Origin: VAZQ01 sp963712565
Lineage (GTDB): Bacteria; Pseudomonadota; Alphaproteobacteria; Rhizobiales; Xanthobacteraceae
Assembly (NCBI GenBank): GCA_963712565.1
Contig: CAVQIP010000024.1
Coordinates: 1-64,000, forward strand
Reading direction: 5' to 3'
Length of the DNA stretch: 64,000 nt
Shown: positions 56,196 through 63,755 of the stretch, in pieces
Layout of the letters: each line of letters begins with the position of its first letter
Numbering within the stretch: the stretch's first letter is position 1
Position numbers and translations under genes: made by a program
The notes under the pieces: model-generated
Databases searched by the model: none
What the model was told of the DNA's origin: nothing
What the model saw: the letters and a program-made list of their open reading frames with translations, nothing else

Positions 56196-57000
56196 TTACG
56201 GAGAGATGTCGGCCGTCAGGACGAGCTCGTCCTCCGTTCCGTTATGGGCGACGGCGGCGGCGACGAGATCGATGGTGATGTCGACCTTGGGATCGACCGG
56301 CCCCGCGGCAGGCAGCACCTGGAACTGCTGGGGCTGCTGGTAGATCGGGATCTTCAGGCCGCTCACGAACGGCGTGATGATCGGCCCGAGGAAACCAGTC
56401 ACGCCGGCGATTCCGATCGCAAGCAGGATCGCGTCGACGGCGATTGCGAGGAACGGGCCGATGAAAGGAATGGCCAGCAGGATCGGCGTGACCGCCGCTG
56501 CGATGGCTGCAAGCAGCAACGCGGTCGTCGCGCCGAACTGAAAGGTTGGGGACGCCCAGCACCTTGATCTGCACCTTCCACTGGCCGCCGCTGAGGCTGA
56601 TGTCGAGCTGGAAGTCGGCCGTCATTTTGACGAAGTCGCCGAACGAGACCGGTACGGTAATGGTCGGCCAGTCGATGCAGATCTTCGGCGTGCACACGGT
56701 CCCGACGCAGGGGATGTCGATGCAGACCTGGGGCAGGCAGAAATCCGGAAGGATGGAGCTGAGATCGATGCCGAAGCTCAGATCGAGATCCCAATCGAGC
56801 CGGAGGTCGACGATCCTGATCGTATCCGGCGGAAGGAGATCGACGTCGCCATTGGTGAGTGTTCCCGTAATGCTGTAATTGGCTAGGAACGGACCCAGAT
56901 TGCCGGAGCCGCTCTTCGACTGGGGCCCGATCGCCGCGACGGCGGTGTCCAGCAGCTTGTTGGCGCCTTGTTCGTCCAGCGCTGCAGTGATTTCGGCCAT
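56196..57000 (-). pseudogene. TULIP-like protein of unknown function, frameshifted
   Basis: Start ATG 57000 with GGAGGATTC before it. The frame starting MAEITAALDEQGANKLLDTA runs to about 56545 (KVLGVPN), where it shifts by +1 and continues FQFGATTALLLAAIAAAVTP to the stop at 56196. Repaired length is about 268 residues. Layout: amphipathic helix, strands with repeated LD/DL pattern (TIRIVDLRLDWDLDLSFGID), a Cys-rich stretch (FCLPQVCIDIPCVGTVC), a 45-residue hydrophobic helical hairpin (ALLLAAIAAAVTPILLAIPF), and final strands (DITIDLVAAAVAHNG). This resembles TULIP lipid-binding folds such as P47/OrfX and BPI, by pattern only. No signal peptide. Extra C in AACCTTTCAG is a plausible cause of the shift. 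Confidence 0.55.
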
Positions 57001-57021
57001 GAGAATCCTCCCCGCCCTGCT

Positions 57022-57720
57022 CTAGACGTTACCTCGCACCTTGATCTGGTCGTCTTCGATCAGCGGGCCGACCACGAGCGAGAGCTGGAACGCACCCGCT
57101 CTGAGCGCGCGCAGCGGCAGGCGGATGTCGGCCAACACCGCCTGCAGGATCATGAAGAGGAGGCATTCCAGAACGGCCTCCACCTCGGTCGGTGCGATAT
57201 CGACGATCTCGACGGCATCGACGGCGAGCGCGATGGCGTCCTCGCCGGTAGATGCCATCACGTGTTCGATATGGCCGACCGCGAAAACCTCCAGCTTGCA
57301 GCAGGTGAGTTCCGCAGGCGGATGGCGATCGTCCTTCCTCGGATCATCCTTGCCCTCTCCACGTTTGCCGCGCGGCGGCCGCGGATCGATCTTGAGGCGG
57401 CGGCAATCGAGGCAGAGCTCGACGCCGAGCGTGGCGCTGAATTCGCCCGGCTTCAGCGTGAGCTCCGGAGGCAGCGTCGCCGTCTGCTTGAATAGATCGA
57501 TGCGCGGGATCGACAGCGTCACGCGCCATTGGATGCCTCCCGGCACGCCCGGGAAGGGGATCGCCGGCATGCTGGTCTCGGCCACGGTCGTCGTTGGCAC
57601 GAACGACGGTGACCCGTAGACGAGTACGCGAGGGCGATCCGAACAATACGCGGTCAGGAGATCGTTCAGCCCGTTCTCATGAACGCTGGCAAATACGGTT
57701 TCGGTTTCGGTGAGGCTCAT
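57022..57720 (-). CDS. TULIP-like protein of unknown function, paralogue of its neighbour
   Basis: 232 residues from ATG 57720, preceded by a near-perfect AAAGGAGGATGT. The N-terminus VFASVHENGLNDLLTAYCSD parallels LDEQGANKLLDTA of the neighbour. Strands RVTLSIPRIDLFKQTATLPP and FSATLGVELCLDC follow, then a charged insert (PRPPRGKRGEGKDDPRKDDR), a hydrophobic helix (EVEAVLECLLFMILQAVLAD) and a last strand set (FQLSLVVGPLIEDDQIKVRG). First gene of the three-gene unit; the next begins after 21 bp. Not a match to any family I can name with certainty. No signal peptide or membrane anchor apart from the helix. Confidence 0.6.
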   Translation of the reverse strand: MSLTETETVFASVHENGLNDLLTAYCSDRPRVLVYGSPSFVPTTTVAETSMPAIPFPGVPGGIQWRVTLSIPRIDLFKQTATLPPELTLKPGEFSATLGVELCLDCRRLKIDPRPPRGKRGEGKDDPRKDDRHPPAELTCCKLEVFAVGHIEHVMASTGEDAIALAVDAVEIVDIAPTEVEAVLECLLFMILQAVLADIRLPLRALRAGAFQLSLVVGPLIEDDQIKVRGNV

Positions 57721-57970
57721 ACATCCTCCTTTGTGCGACCGGACACCGGTGGCACAGGGAACGAAGTAACTGCCTATCGAGTCGCGCGTTAGGTCGAGCG
57801 AGCGCGCCGCCGTCTGTCGACTGCCGGCACCATGCATGTTCGCGACGCCTGAGACGCGGGGTCCCAGTCGGTTAGTTTGCGATGCGGTGCTGACTGTAGG
57901 TTGCGCTCTACCATGCGTGCCCGCGAGCGAGTTCGATGGCCGATAGCGAGACAGAGCGAAGCTGTAGCGA

Positions 57971-57999
57971 CTTCTACTTCTAGTAGAGGACTATGTCAA
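57971..57999 (-). promoter_or_regulatory. Sigma70-like promoter of the three-gene unit
   Basis: On the minus strand TTGACA (57999-57994) is followed after 17 bases by TAGAAG (57976-57971). The -35 box is a perfect match; the -10 box matches 4 of 6. Transcription would start near 57964 and leave a leader of about 240 bases. A direct repeat CTTCTACTTCTA covers the -10 region. Confidence 0.55.
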
Positions 58000-58223
58000 T
58001 AGACGAAAAAAACGTGTAGCGAACCTCAGAGACGCCAGATCGTCATGCCCGGCAAGCTCACCCGTATAGTGATACCAACCGCGCCTACAGCGTGGGTTGC
58101 GGCGTGTCGGCGCCGGGGACGCCGCAAGCGGGCGGTGCTCCGGACGGCGGCGCGCCGCTCTGCGGCCCGTTCTCCCCGCTATTCTAGCCAGCCTGCGCCG
58201 TCCCTGAAGACGACAGCGGGGAG

Positions 58224-58249
58224 CCGGTATACACCGGTTCAAGAACCGG
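58224..58249. promoter_or_regulatory. Overlapping inverted repeats upstream of rpoN
   Basis: CCGGT-ATAC-ACCGG (58224-58237) and CCGGTTC-AA-GAACCGG (58234-58249) share the CCGG in the middle. They lie about 95 bp before the rpoN start. They could be an operator or mutually exclusive RNA hairpins. Confidence 0.45.
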
Positions 58250-58342
58250 ATAAGCAAGAATTGGACCAAATTGATGTCGCGCGCGGTCGGATTGAAATGC
58301 CGATCAGAGCCGCGATTGAAGGCGTGCTGATTTACGGACGAC

Positions 58343-59866
58343 ATGGCGCTGACCCAACGACTTGAGATTCGCCAGAGCCACGCGCTGGTGATGACGCCGC
58401 AGCTGATGCAGGCCATCAAGCTGCTGCAGTTCTCCAATCTGGACCTCGCCGCCTATGTGGAGGGGGAGCTCGAACGCAATCCGTTGCTGGAGCGCGTCGG
58501 GGAAAACGAGGGCGAACCGCGATCCACCGACGACATGTCGCCTGCTCCCGACGCCGCCGGTGCGGATCGGGCGCCGGGCCGGGATGGAAACGACCGGGCA
58601 GCGCGCGAGCGCCCTGGTGCCGACCTTGATGACACTGCGCCCATCGACGCCGATGCCGCGACCTCGCGCTCGAACGGCGAGGCGCCGGCCGGATATTCCG
58701 AATGGGCCGCGACTGGCACCGGCGGTCGAGACGACGGCGGCTACAATCTCGAGGCCTTTGTTCCGGTCGAGACCACGCTCGCCGACCATCTCGCCGAGCA
58801 ACTCGCGCTCGCGGTGGTCGATCCCGCGCGGCGCATGATCGGACAATATCTCATCGATCTGGTCGACGAGGCCGGCTATCTCAGCGGCGATCTCGGGCTG
58901 GTCGGCGAGCGGCTCGGTGCGCCGCCCGCCGAGGTCGGTGCCGTGCTCGCGATCCTGCAGGGTTTCGATCCTCCCGGCGTATGCGCGCGCACGCTCGAGG
59001 AATGCCTGGCGATTCAGCTCAAGGAGCGCGATCGCTTCGATCCCGCGATGCAGGCGCTCGTTGCTCATCTTGATCTGCTTGCCAAGCGCGACCTCGCGGC
59101 CTTGCGCCGGCTCTGCGGCGTGGGCGAGGAGGACTTGGCCGACATGATCGCTGAAATTCGCCAGCTCAACCCCAAGCCCGGTCTTGCCTTCGGATCGACC
59201 CTGGTGCAGCCGATCGTGCCGGACGTGTTCGTGCGCCCGGGACCGAATGGCAGCTTCTTGGTCGAGCTCAATTCCGACACCCTGCCCAAGGTGCTGGTCA
59301 ATCAGCGCTACCATGGCGAAGTTGCCAGGACGGCGACCAACGAGAAGGACAAGACCTATCTCGCCGACTGCCTGCAGACTGCGACCTGGCTCATCCGCGC
59401 GCTCGACCAGCGTGCCAAAACCATCTTGAAAGTATCGACCGAGATCGTGCGCCAGCAGGACGCTTTTTTCGCCCACGGCGTCCAACATCTGCGCCCGCTC
59501 AACCTCAAGACCATCGCCGATGCGATCGGCATGCACGAATCCACCGTCTCGCGCGTCACCGCCAACAAATACATGGCGACCAACCGCGGCATCTTCGAGC
59601 TGAAGTATTTCTTCACCTCGGCGATCGCAGCGGCGGACGGAGGAGCGGCCCATTCCGCCGAAGCGGTGCGCTACCGGATCAAGCAGTTGATCGACGCAGA
59701 AAGTCCCGAGCGCGTGCTGTCGGACGATACTATCGTGGAGAAGCTGCGCGAGGCGGGAATCGACATTGCCCGCCGCACGGTCGCGAAATATCGCGAGGCG
59801 ATGCGGATCGCCTCGTCGGTGCAGCGGCGGCGGGAGAAACAGACGTCGTCGGGCCCAGCGTCCTGA
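58343..59866 (+). CDS. rpoN: RNA polymerase sigma-54 factor
   Basis: 507 residues. Region I (QRLEIRQSHALVMTPQLMQAIKLLQ) is Gln-rich and contacts activators; region II is an acidic, variable segment. The core-binding and DNA-binding regions end with the RpoN box ARRTVAKYRE near residue 480. Controls nitrogen metabolism and other activator-dependent promoters. The downstream hpf and ptsN form the standard rpoN block. Confidence 0.98.
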   Translation: MALTQRLEIRQSHALVMTPQLMQAIKLLQFSNLDLAAYVEGELERNPLLERVGENEGEPRSTDDMSPAPDAAGADRAPGRDGNDRAARERPGADLDDTAPIDADAATSRSNGEAPAGYSEWAATGTGGRDDGGYNLEAFVPVETTLADHLAEQLALAVVDPARRMIGQYLIDLVDEAGYLSGDLGLVGERLGAPPAEVGAVLAILQGFDPPGVCARTLEECLAIQLKERDRFDPAMQALVAHLDLLAKRDLAALRRLCGVGEEDLADMIAEIRQLNPKPGLAFGSTLVQPIVPDVFVRPGPNGSFLVELNSDTLPKVLVNQRYHGEVARTATNEKDKTYLADCLQTATWLIRALDQRAKTILKVSTEIVRQQDAFFAHGVQHLRPLNLKTIADAIGMHESTVSRVTANKYMATNRGIFELKYFFTSAIAAADGGAAHSAEAVRYRIKQLIDAESPERVLSDDTIVEKLREAGIDIARRTVAKYREAMRIASSVQRRREKQTSSGPAS

Positions 59867-60126
59867 CGCACACCGGGGAGGGGCGAAATCGCTTGGTAAT
59901 TGAACCGCGATTTGGTGCCCAGGGAGGTTAATTCGGCCGCGACTTTCCCCCGAAATGGCTGCGACTTTTCGCGATCATGTTCCCGGTCGCTCCATGTTAT
60001 TGTGGTGACGCGGCTTCCGCGACGAACCGGCCTCACTTCGCGGGAACGCGCCTGGTGAGATGGACGGTGCAAGCCGGTTCGTAAGCGCGGCCGGGATCGG
60101 CGACCAGCGGTCATCGGAGGTCGATC

Positions 60127-60738
60127 ATGCCATTTCGCGTCTCGGGCAAGAATATCGATGTCGGCGAGGCGTTGCGCGCGCGCGTCAATCAACGCGTGGC
60201 GGAAGCCATGGCGAAGTATTTCGACGGCGGGTTTTCAGGCCATGTCACCGTTGGCAAGGAGGGGTTTGGTTTCCGCACCGAGTGCGTGGTTCATCTCGAT
60301 TCGGGGATCGTGCTCGAAGCCGACGCGGTTGCAGCCGACGCCTATGCCAGCGCCGATCAGGCGGCCTTGCGTATCGAAAAGCGGCTGCGCCGCTACAAAC
60401 GTCGTCTCAAAGATCATCAGGCGCAGCTCGACGGCCGCGGATTCAAACACCCCGCACTTGACCGCGGCGCAATCGACGCACCGAGCTACGTCATTGCGGC
60501 ACCCGCGCACGACGAGGATGAGGAGATAACGGAGTGGAACCCGGTCATCATCGCCGAATCAACCACGGCTTTGAGACGCCTCTCGGTCAGCGAAGCGGTG
60601 ATGCAACTCGACATGACCGGCCTGCCGGTGATCGTCTTCCGCCATGCTGGACATGGCCGCGTCAATCTGGTTTACCGCCGCGCGGATGGTCACATCGGCT
60701 GGATCGATCCCCCGACCATCGAAACGGACGCCCATTGA
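60127..60738 (+). CDS. hpf: Ribosome hibernation-promoting factor, long form
   Basis: 203 residues. N-terminal domain (MPFRVSGKNIDVGEALRARV, residues 1-100) sits in the decoding channel; the C-terminal domain (SVSEAVMQLDMTGLPVIVF) drives 100S dimer formation. The acidic linker is EDEEITEW. Long HPF is standard in alphaproteobacteria. 260 bp after rpoN, so it likely has its own promoter as well. Confidence 0.97.
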   Translation: MPFRVSGKNIDVGEALRARVNQRVAEAMAKYFDGGFSGHVTVGKEGFGFRTECVVHLDSGIVLEADAVAADAYASADQAALRIEKRLRRYKRRLKDHQAQLDGRGFKHPALDRGAIDAPSYVIAAPAHDEDEEITEWNPVIIAESTTALRRLSVSEAVMQLDMTGLPVIVFRHAGHGRVNLVYRRADGHIGWIDPPTIETDAH

Positions 60739-60821
60739 CGGGCCATCGGGGGGTACCTATGGTCCGCCGCCTTTGCGACGCCCGGCCCTGCTGAGCTCCC
60801 AGATTTCTGGAAAAAAGGTCC

Positions 60822-61283
60822 ATGCTGCTCACCGATCTCGTCGCGCCCAATGCCATCATTCCGGCGCTGAAGGTCAACAGCAAAAAGCAGATCTTGCAGG
60901 AGCTGGCATCCAAGGCCGCCGACCTCTGCGGGCAAAGCGAGCGCACGATCCTGGAGATTCTGCAGCAGCGCGAGAAGCTTGGGTCCACCGGCGTCGGCAA
61001 CGGCATCGCCATTCCGCACGGCAAACTGCCTAAGCTGAATAAGCTGTTCGGACTGTTCGCGCGACTGGAGCGGCCGGTCGATTTCGAGGCGCTCGACGGC
61101 CAGCCGGTCGATCTGGTGTTTCTGCTGCTCGCGCCGGAAACCGCCGGCGCCGATCATCTCAAGGCGCTGGCGCGCGTCGCACGGCTGCTGCGCGATGCCG
61201 ATGTTACGCGCAAATTGCGCGATTCACGCGACGCCGAAGCGCTCTATGCGGTATTGGCGATGCCGTCGGCGAGTGCCGCGTAG
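60822..61283 (+). CDS. ptsN: PTS IIA-like nitrogen regulatory protein PtsN
   Basis: 153 residues. EIIA fold with the phospho-accepting His in IAIPHGKLP (near residue 66). Receives phosphate from NPr and adjusts potassium, nitrogen and carbon control. The stop at 61283 touches the convergent DUF1150 gene with no intervening base. Confidence 0.98.
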   Translation: MLLTDLVAPNAIIPALKVNSKKQILQELASKAADLCGQSERTILEILQQREKLGSTGVGNGIAIPHGKLPKLNKLFGLFARLERPVDFEALDGQPVDLVFLLLAPETAGADHLKALARVARLLRDADVTRKLRDSRDAEALYAVLAMPSASAA

Positions 61284-61547
61284 TCAGTGCAGGCTGACGG
61301 TTTCGATCTGATGATGCGCTGCGTCCGCCAGCGCCGCTTCGTGGCTGTCGGCAAGCAGGATCGGGGTGCCGTCCGCCGCGTGCAGGACGAAAACGCGGTA
61401 ACCGGGCGGGAGCAGCGGCGCCTCCGCGCAAAGAAACGCAACCTCTTCCGAGCGGATCGCCTTGATATAGCCGAGACGGCTCTCGCCCGATGTCGTTGAT
61501 GCCTCGGCCGACGTCGCCGTGCGGTGCATCGCGGAAGGTTCGAACAT
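61284..61547 (-). CDS. DUF1150 family protein (copy 1)
   Basis: 87 residues from ATG 61547, 7 bases after GGAGC. The family core is RLGYIKAIRSEEVAFLCAEA and VFVLHAADGTPILLADSHEAA, ending HQIETVSLH. DUF1150 genes are typically paired with Hsp20 genes in Rhizobiales, implying a stress role, but no activity is known. Paralogue of the next DUF1150 gene. Confidence 0.9.
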   Translation of the reverse strand: MFEPSAMHRTATSAEASTTSGESRLGYIKAIRSEEVAFLCAEAPLLPPGYRVFVLHAADGTPILLADSHEAALADAAHHQIETVSLH

Positions 61548-61612
61548 GACACGTGCTCCTCGCGCGCTTTCGTCGCGCGCGGATGCAGTATCGTTCAGTT
61601 CGGACGCTGTGG

Positions 61613-61706
61613 CTGTGTTCTGGATCACACAGTAAGGCCAAATCTCCCCGGAGCGACGTGGAGGGCCGTCAATACACGGGTTTCTGCTGTGTCCCAGAAC
61701 ACACAG
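61613..61706. repeat. Two copies of dyad CTGTGT-N8-ACACAG within a diverged 70-bp duplication
   Basis: CTGTGT-N8-ACACAG occurs at 61613-61632 and 61687-61706, 74 bp apart. The flanks are also similar: each dyad is followed by a GGCC-rich stretch and then GTCAATaCACG or GTCAATgCACG, which in the second case is the end of the DUF1150 gene. The first may be the remnant of a third DUF1150 3' end. May be operators or RNA hairpins. Confidence 0.7.
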
Positions 61707-61745
61707 TCGGCCCTAAACCGCTCCGGTCGGCAGACCGGACCCCCG

Positions 61746-62012
61746 TCAATGCACGCTGACGGTCTCGAGCTCCTGGCTCCAAGCGTTGGCGATTGCCGCC
61801 TCGCGGCTGTCGGTCAGCATGATCGGCGTGCCGTCGGCCGCGTGCAGGGCATAGAGCAACGTACCCGGTGCAAGCTGGGGAGCCTGCGGGAATTGCTTCT
61901 GCACGTCCTCGGAGCGAATCATCTTCACATAGGCGATCTTGCCGCCGCCAAGAAGCGCAAGCGCTTCGGGTGAGATCATCGGTTCTCGGGAGGTGATGTT
62001 GTTGTTGGTCAT
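61746..62012 (-). CDS. DUF1150 family protein (copy 2)
   Basis: 88 residues from ATG 62012, preceded by AAGGAGTCG. Core motifs KIAYVKMIRSEDVQKQF and LLYALHAADGTPIMLTDSREAA match copy 1 closely, ending QELETVSVH. It lies 45 bp after hsp20 on the same strand, so it is probably in the heat-shock transcript. Tandem duplication of this gene is visible in the next copy downstream. Confidence 0.92.
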   Translation of the reverse strand: MTNNNITSREPMISPEALALLGGGKIAYVKMIRSEDVQKQFPQAPQLAPGTLLYALHAADGTPIMLTDSREAAIANAWSQELETVSVH

Positions 62013-62057
62013 GGCACTCGACTCCTTTCCACTCAACGCGTCGAGCCCTGTTCGGGT

Positions 62058-62483
62058 TCAATCACTGTCCGTGATGCTGATGGTCTTCACGATCCGTTCC
62101 GGCTCCGGGCGGGCGAGATCGATGGACAACAGCCCGTTTTTCAAGTCCGCGCCCAAGACCTCCATGCCGTCCGCCAGCACGAAGGTGCGCTGGAACTGGC
62201 GCGCGGCGATGCCGCGGTGGAGGTAGTGGTGCTCCTTGTCGTCCTGCTGCCGCCCGCGGATGACGAGCTGGCTCTCCTCGACCGTCACGTCGAGTTGATC
62301 GCGGGTAAAACCGGCGACCGCCAGCGTGATCCGCAGGCGCTCGGGCTGGCCGTTTTGGCGCGCGATCCGCTCGATATTGTAGGGCGGATAGCCGTCGGCC
62401 GCTTTGGCGACGCGGTCGAGCGCACGCTCGATCTCGTCGAATCCGAGCAGGAACGGACTGGACAGAGAAGGAACCCGGGACAT
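62058..62483 (-). CDS. Hsp20/IbpA-type small heat-shock protein
   Basis: 141 residues. Alpha-crystallin domain from about residue 36 to 130: YNIERIARQNGQPERLRITLAVAGF, LVIRGRQQDDKEHHYLHRGI, RQFQRTFVLADGMEV, GLLSIDLARPEPE. N-terminus LSSPFLLGFDEIERALDRV is standard for rhizobial class A members. ATP-independent holdase. The ribosome-binding site ACGAGGG is overlaid by a hairpin (see 62495-62517). Confidence 0.96.
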   Translation of the reverse strand: MSRVPSLSSPFLLGFDEIERALDRVAKAADGYPPYNIERIARQNGQPERLRITLAVAGFTRDQLDVTVEESQLVIRGRQQDDKEHHYLHRGIAARQFQRTFVLADGMEVLGADLKNGLLSIDLARPEPERIVKTISITDSD

Positions 62484-62494
62484 GGTCTCAAAGC

Positions 62495-62517
62495 CCTCGT
62501 AAGCGACTTTGACGAGG
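62495..62517 (-). promoter_or_regulatory. Hairpin covering the hsp20 ribosome-binding site
   Basis: In the mRNA CCUCGU pairs with ACGAGG across an 11-base loop, and ACGAGGG is the likely ribosome site, 10 bases before AUG. Six base pairs fit an RNA thermometer of modest stability. An alternative pairing CAAAG/CUUUG is also possible. Confidence 0.4.
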
Positions 62518-62732
62518 CCCTTGCGGCGCCCCCTCGACCCACCGGCGTTGTCACCCGCCGGCCGGTCGCGTCCAATATGGGGATTTCCGGTTAAGGCTTC
62601 AAGAACGCTCGAGAACCGCGTCGGGAGCCGGGCCTTCGCCGCGCGAAGCGGCCCGCCGGCCAGCGAGATTGAGCCCTGGGCGCGGGCACAGTATTGGTCC
62701 TGACGCTGGTAGGGCGATCAAAGGAGTGCAGG

Positions 62733-63680
62733 TTGCGCATCGCGGTCATGGGGTCGGGCGGCGTCGGCGGATATTTCGGCGCGCGGCTGGTCAAGGGTGG
62801 CGCCGACGTTCATTTCGTTGCGCGCGGGGCGCATCTTGCCGCCATGCGCGAGCGCGGCCTCGCGGTCGAGGGCGGGAGCGAGCCGATCCTGCTGCCCGAG
62901 GTCAACGTCACCGACGATCCCATGACCATCGGCCCGGTCGATCTGGTGATGTTTTGCGTCAAGCTCTGGGACACCGAGAGCGCCGCACGCCAGCTGCTGC
63001 CGATCATGCGGCCCGAGACCGGCGTCATCTCGTTCCAGAACGGGGTGCAGAAGGACGACATGCTACGGCCGATCTTCGGCGACAAGGCGCTCATGGGCGG
63101 CGTCGCCTATGTCGGGACCAGTATCGGTCGGCCGGGCGTGATCGTGCAGACCGGTCCGCTGCAACGGCTGGTGTTCGGAGAATACGACGGCCGTCGTTCG
63201 GCGCGCGTCGAGAGGTTCTACGAGGCGTGCAAGCGCGGCGGCATCAATGCCGAGATCAGCGACGACGTCCGCCGCTCGATCTGGGAGAAATACGTCGTGC
63301 TAGTCGCCATGTCCGGTGCGACCACCGCCATGCGGGCGACCATCGGGCCGATCCGCGCGCACCCCCTCACGCGACAGTTCCTGCTCGACCTCGCGCGTGA
63401 GGTGGTTGCCGTCGGTCGCGCGCATAGCGTCGCGCTGCCCGCGGACTATGCCGAGCAGCGCATCCCGTTCTTCGACGGCTGGCCGCCGGAAATGACGACG
63501 TCGATGCATCACGATCTCCAGGGCGGCAAGCCGCTCGAAGTGCGCTGGCTCTCCGGCGGAGTGGTCGATCTCGGCGCCGAGGTCGGCGTGCCGACGCCGA
63601 TGAACCGCGCGGTGCGCGACGTTCTGATCTTGCACGCCGAGGGCCGCACCGAACCGGCGCCGGCGGACACTGACCTGTAG
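62733..63680 (+). CDS. Ketopantoate reductase-like (2-dehydropantoate 2-reductase family) protein
   Basis: 315 residues from TTG 62733, with AAAGGAG 7 bases upstream; a frame from 62694 is longer but lacks a site. RIAVMGSGGVGGYFGARLVK binds NADPH; DLVMFCVKLWDTESA and ISFQNGVQKDDML follow. Catalytic Lys is likely in RSIWEKYVVLVAMS and the Glu in KPLEVRWLSGGVV. Several paralogues of PanE exist in such genomes, so pantothenate synthesis is not assured. Confidence 0.9.
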   Translation: MRIAVMGSGGVGGYFGARLVKGGADVHFVARGAHLAAMRERGLAVEGGSEPILLPEVNVTDDPMTIGPVDLVMFCVKLWDTESAARQLLPIMRPETGVISFQNGVQKDDMLRPIFGDKALMGGVAYVGTSIGRPGVIVQTGPLQRLVFGEYDGRRSARVERFYEACKRGGINAEISDDVRRSIWEKYVVLVAMSGATTAMRATIGPIRAHPLTRQFLLDLAREVVAVGRAHSVALPADYAEQRIPFFDGWPPEMTTSMHHDLQGGKPLEVRWLSGGVVDLGAEVGVPTPMNRAVRDVLILHAEGRTEPAPADTDL

Positions 63681-63755
63681 CCGTCAGCATCGTTGCAGCG
63701 CGCTGGAGGGCCGCACTGGTGGTCGGATCGCGAGCAGCGCGCCGATGTGTCCGGC

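Larger units (their letters stand above)
57721..58342. other. Divergent regulatory region between the three-gene unit and rpoN
   Basis: 622 bp with no supported gene. It holds a minus-strand promoter-like box at 57971-57999 for the three-gene unit and overlapping inverted repeats at 58224-58249 upstream of rpoN. It also has a region of AT-rich sequence (GACGAAAAAAACG) that contrasts with the surroundings. Confidence 0.6.

Noticed and set aside
62484..62732. Classical ROSE element upstream of hsp20
   Set aside because: The conserved U-rich box facing the ribosome site is absent; only a simple hairpin is present, listed separately.
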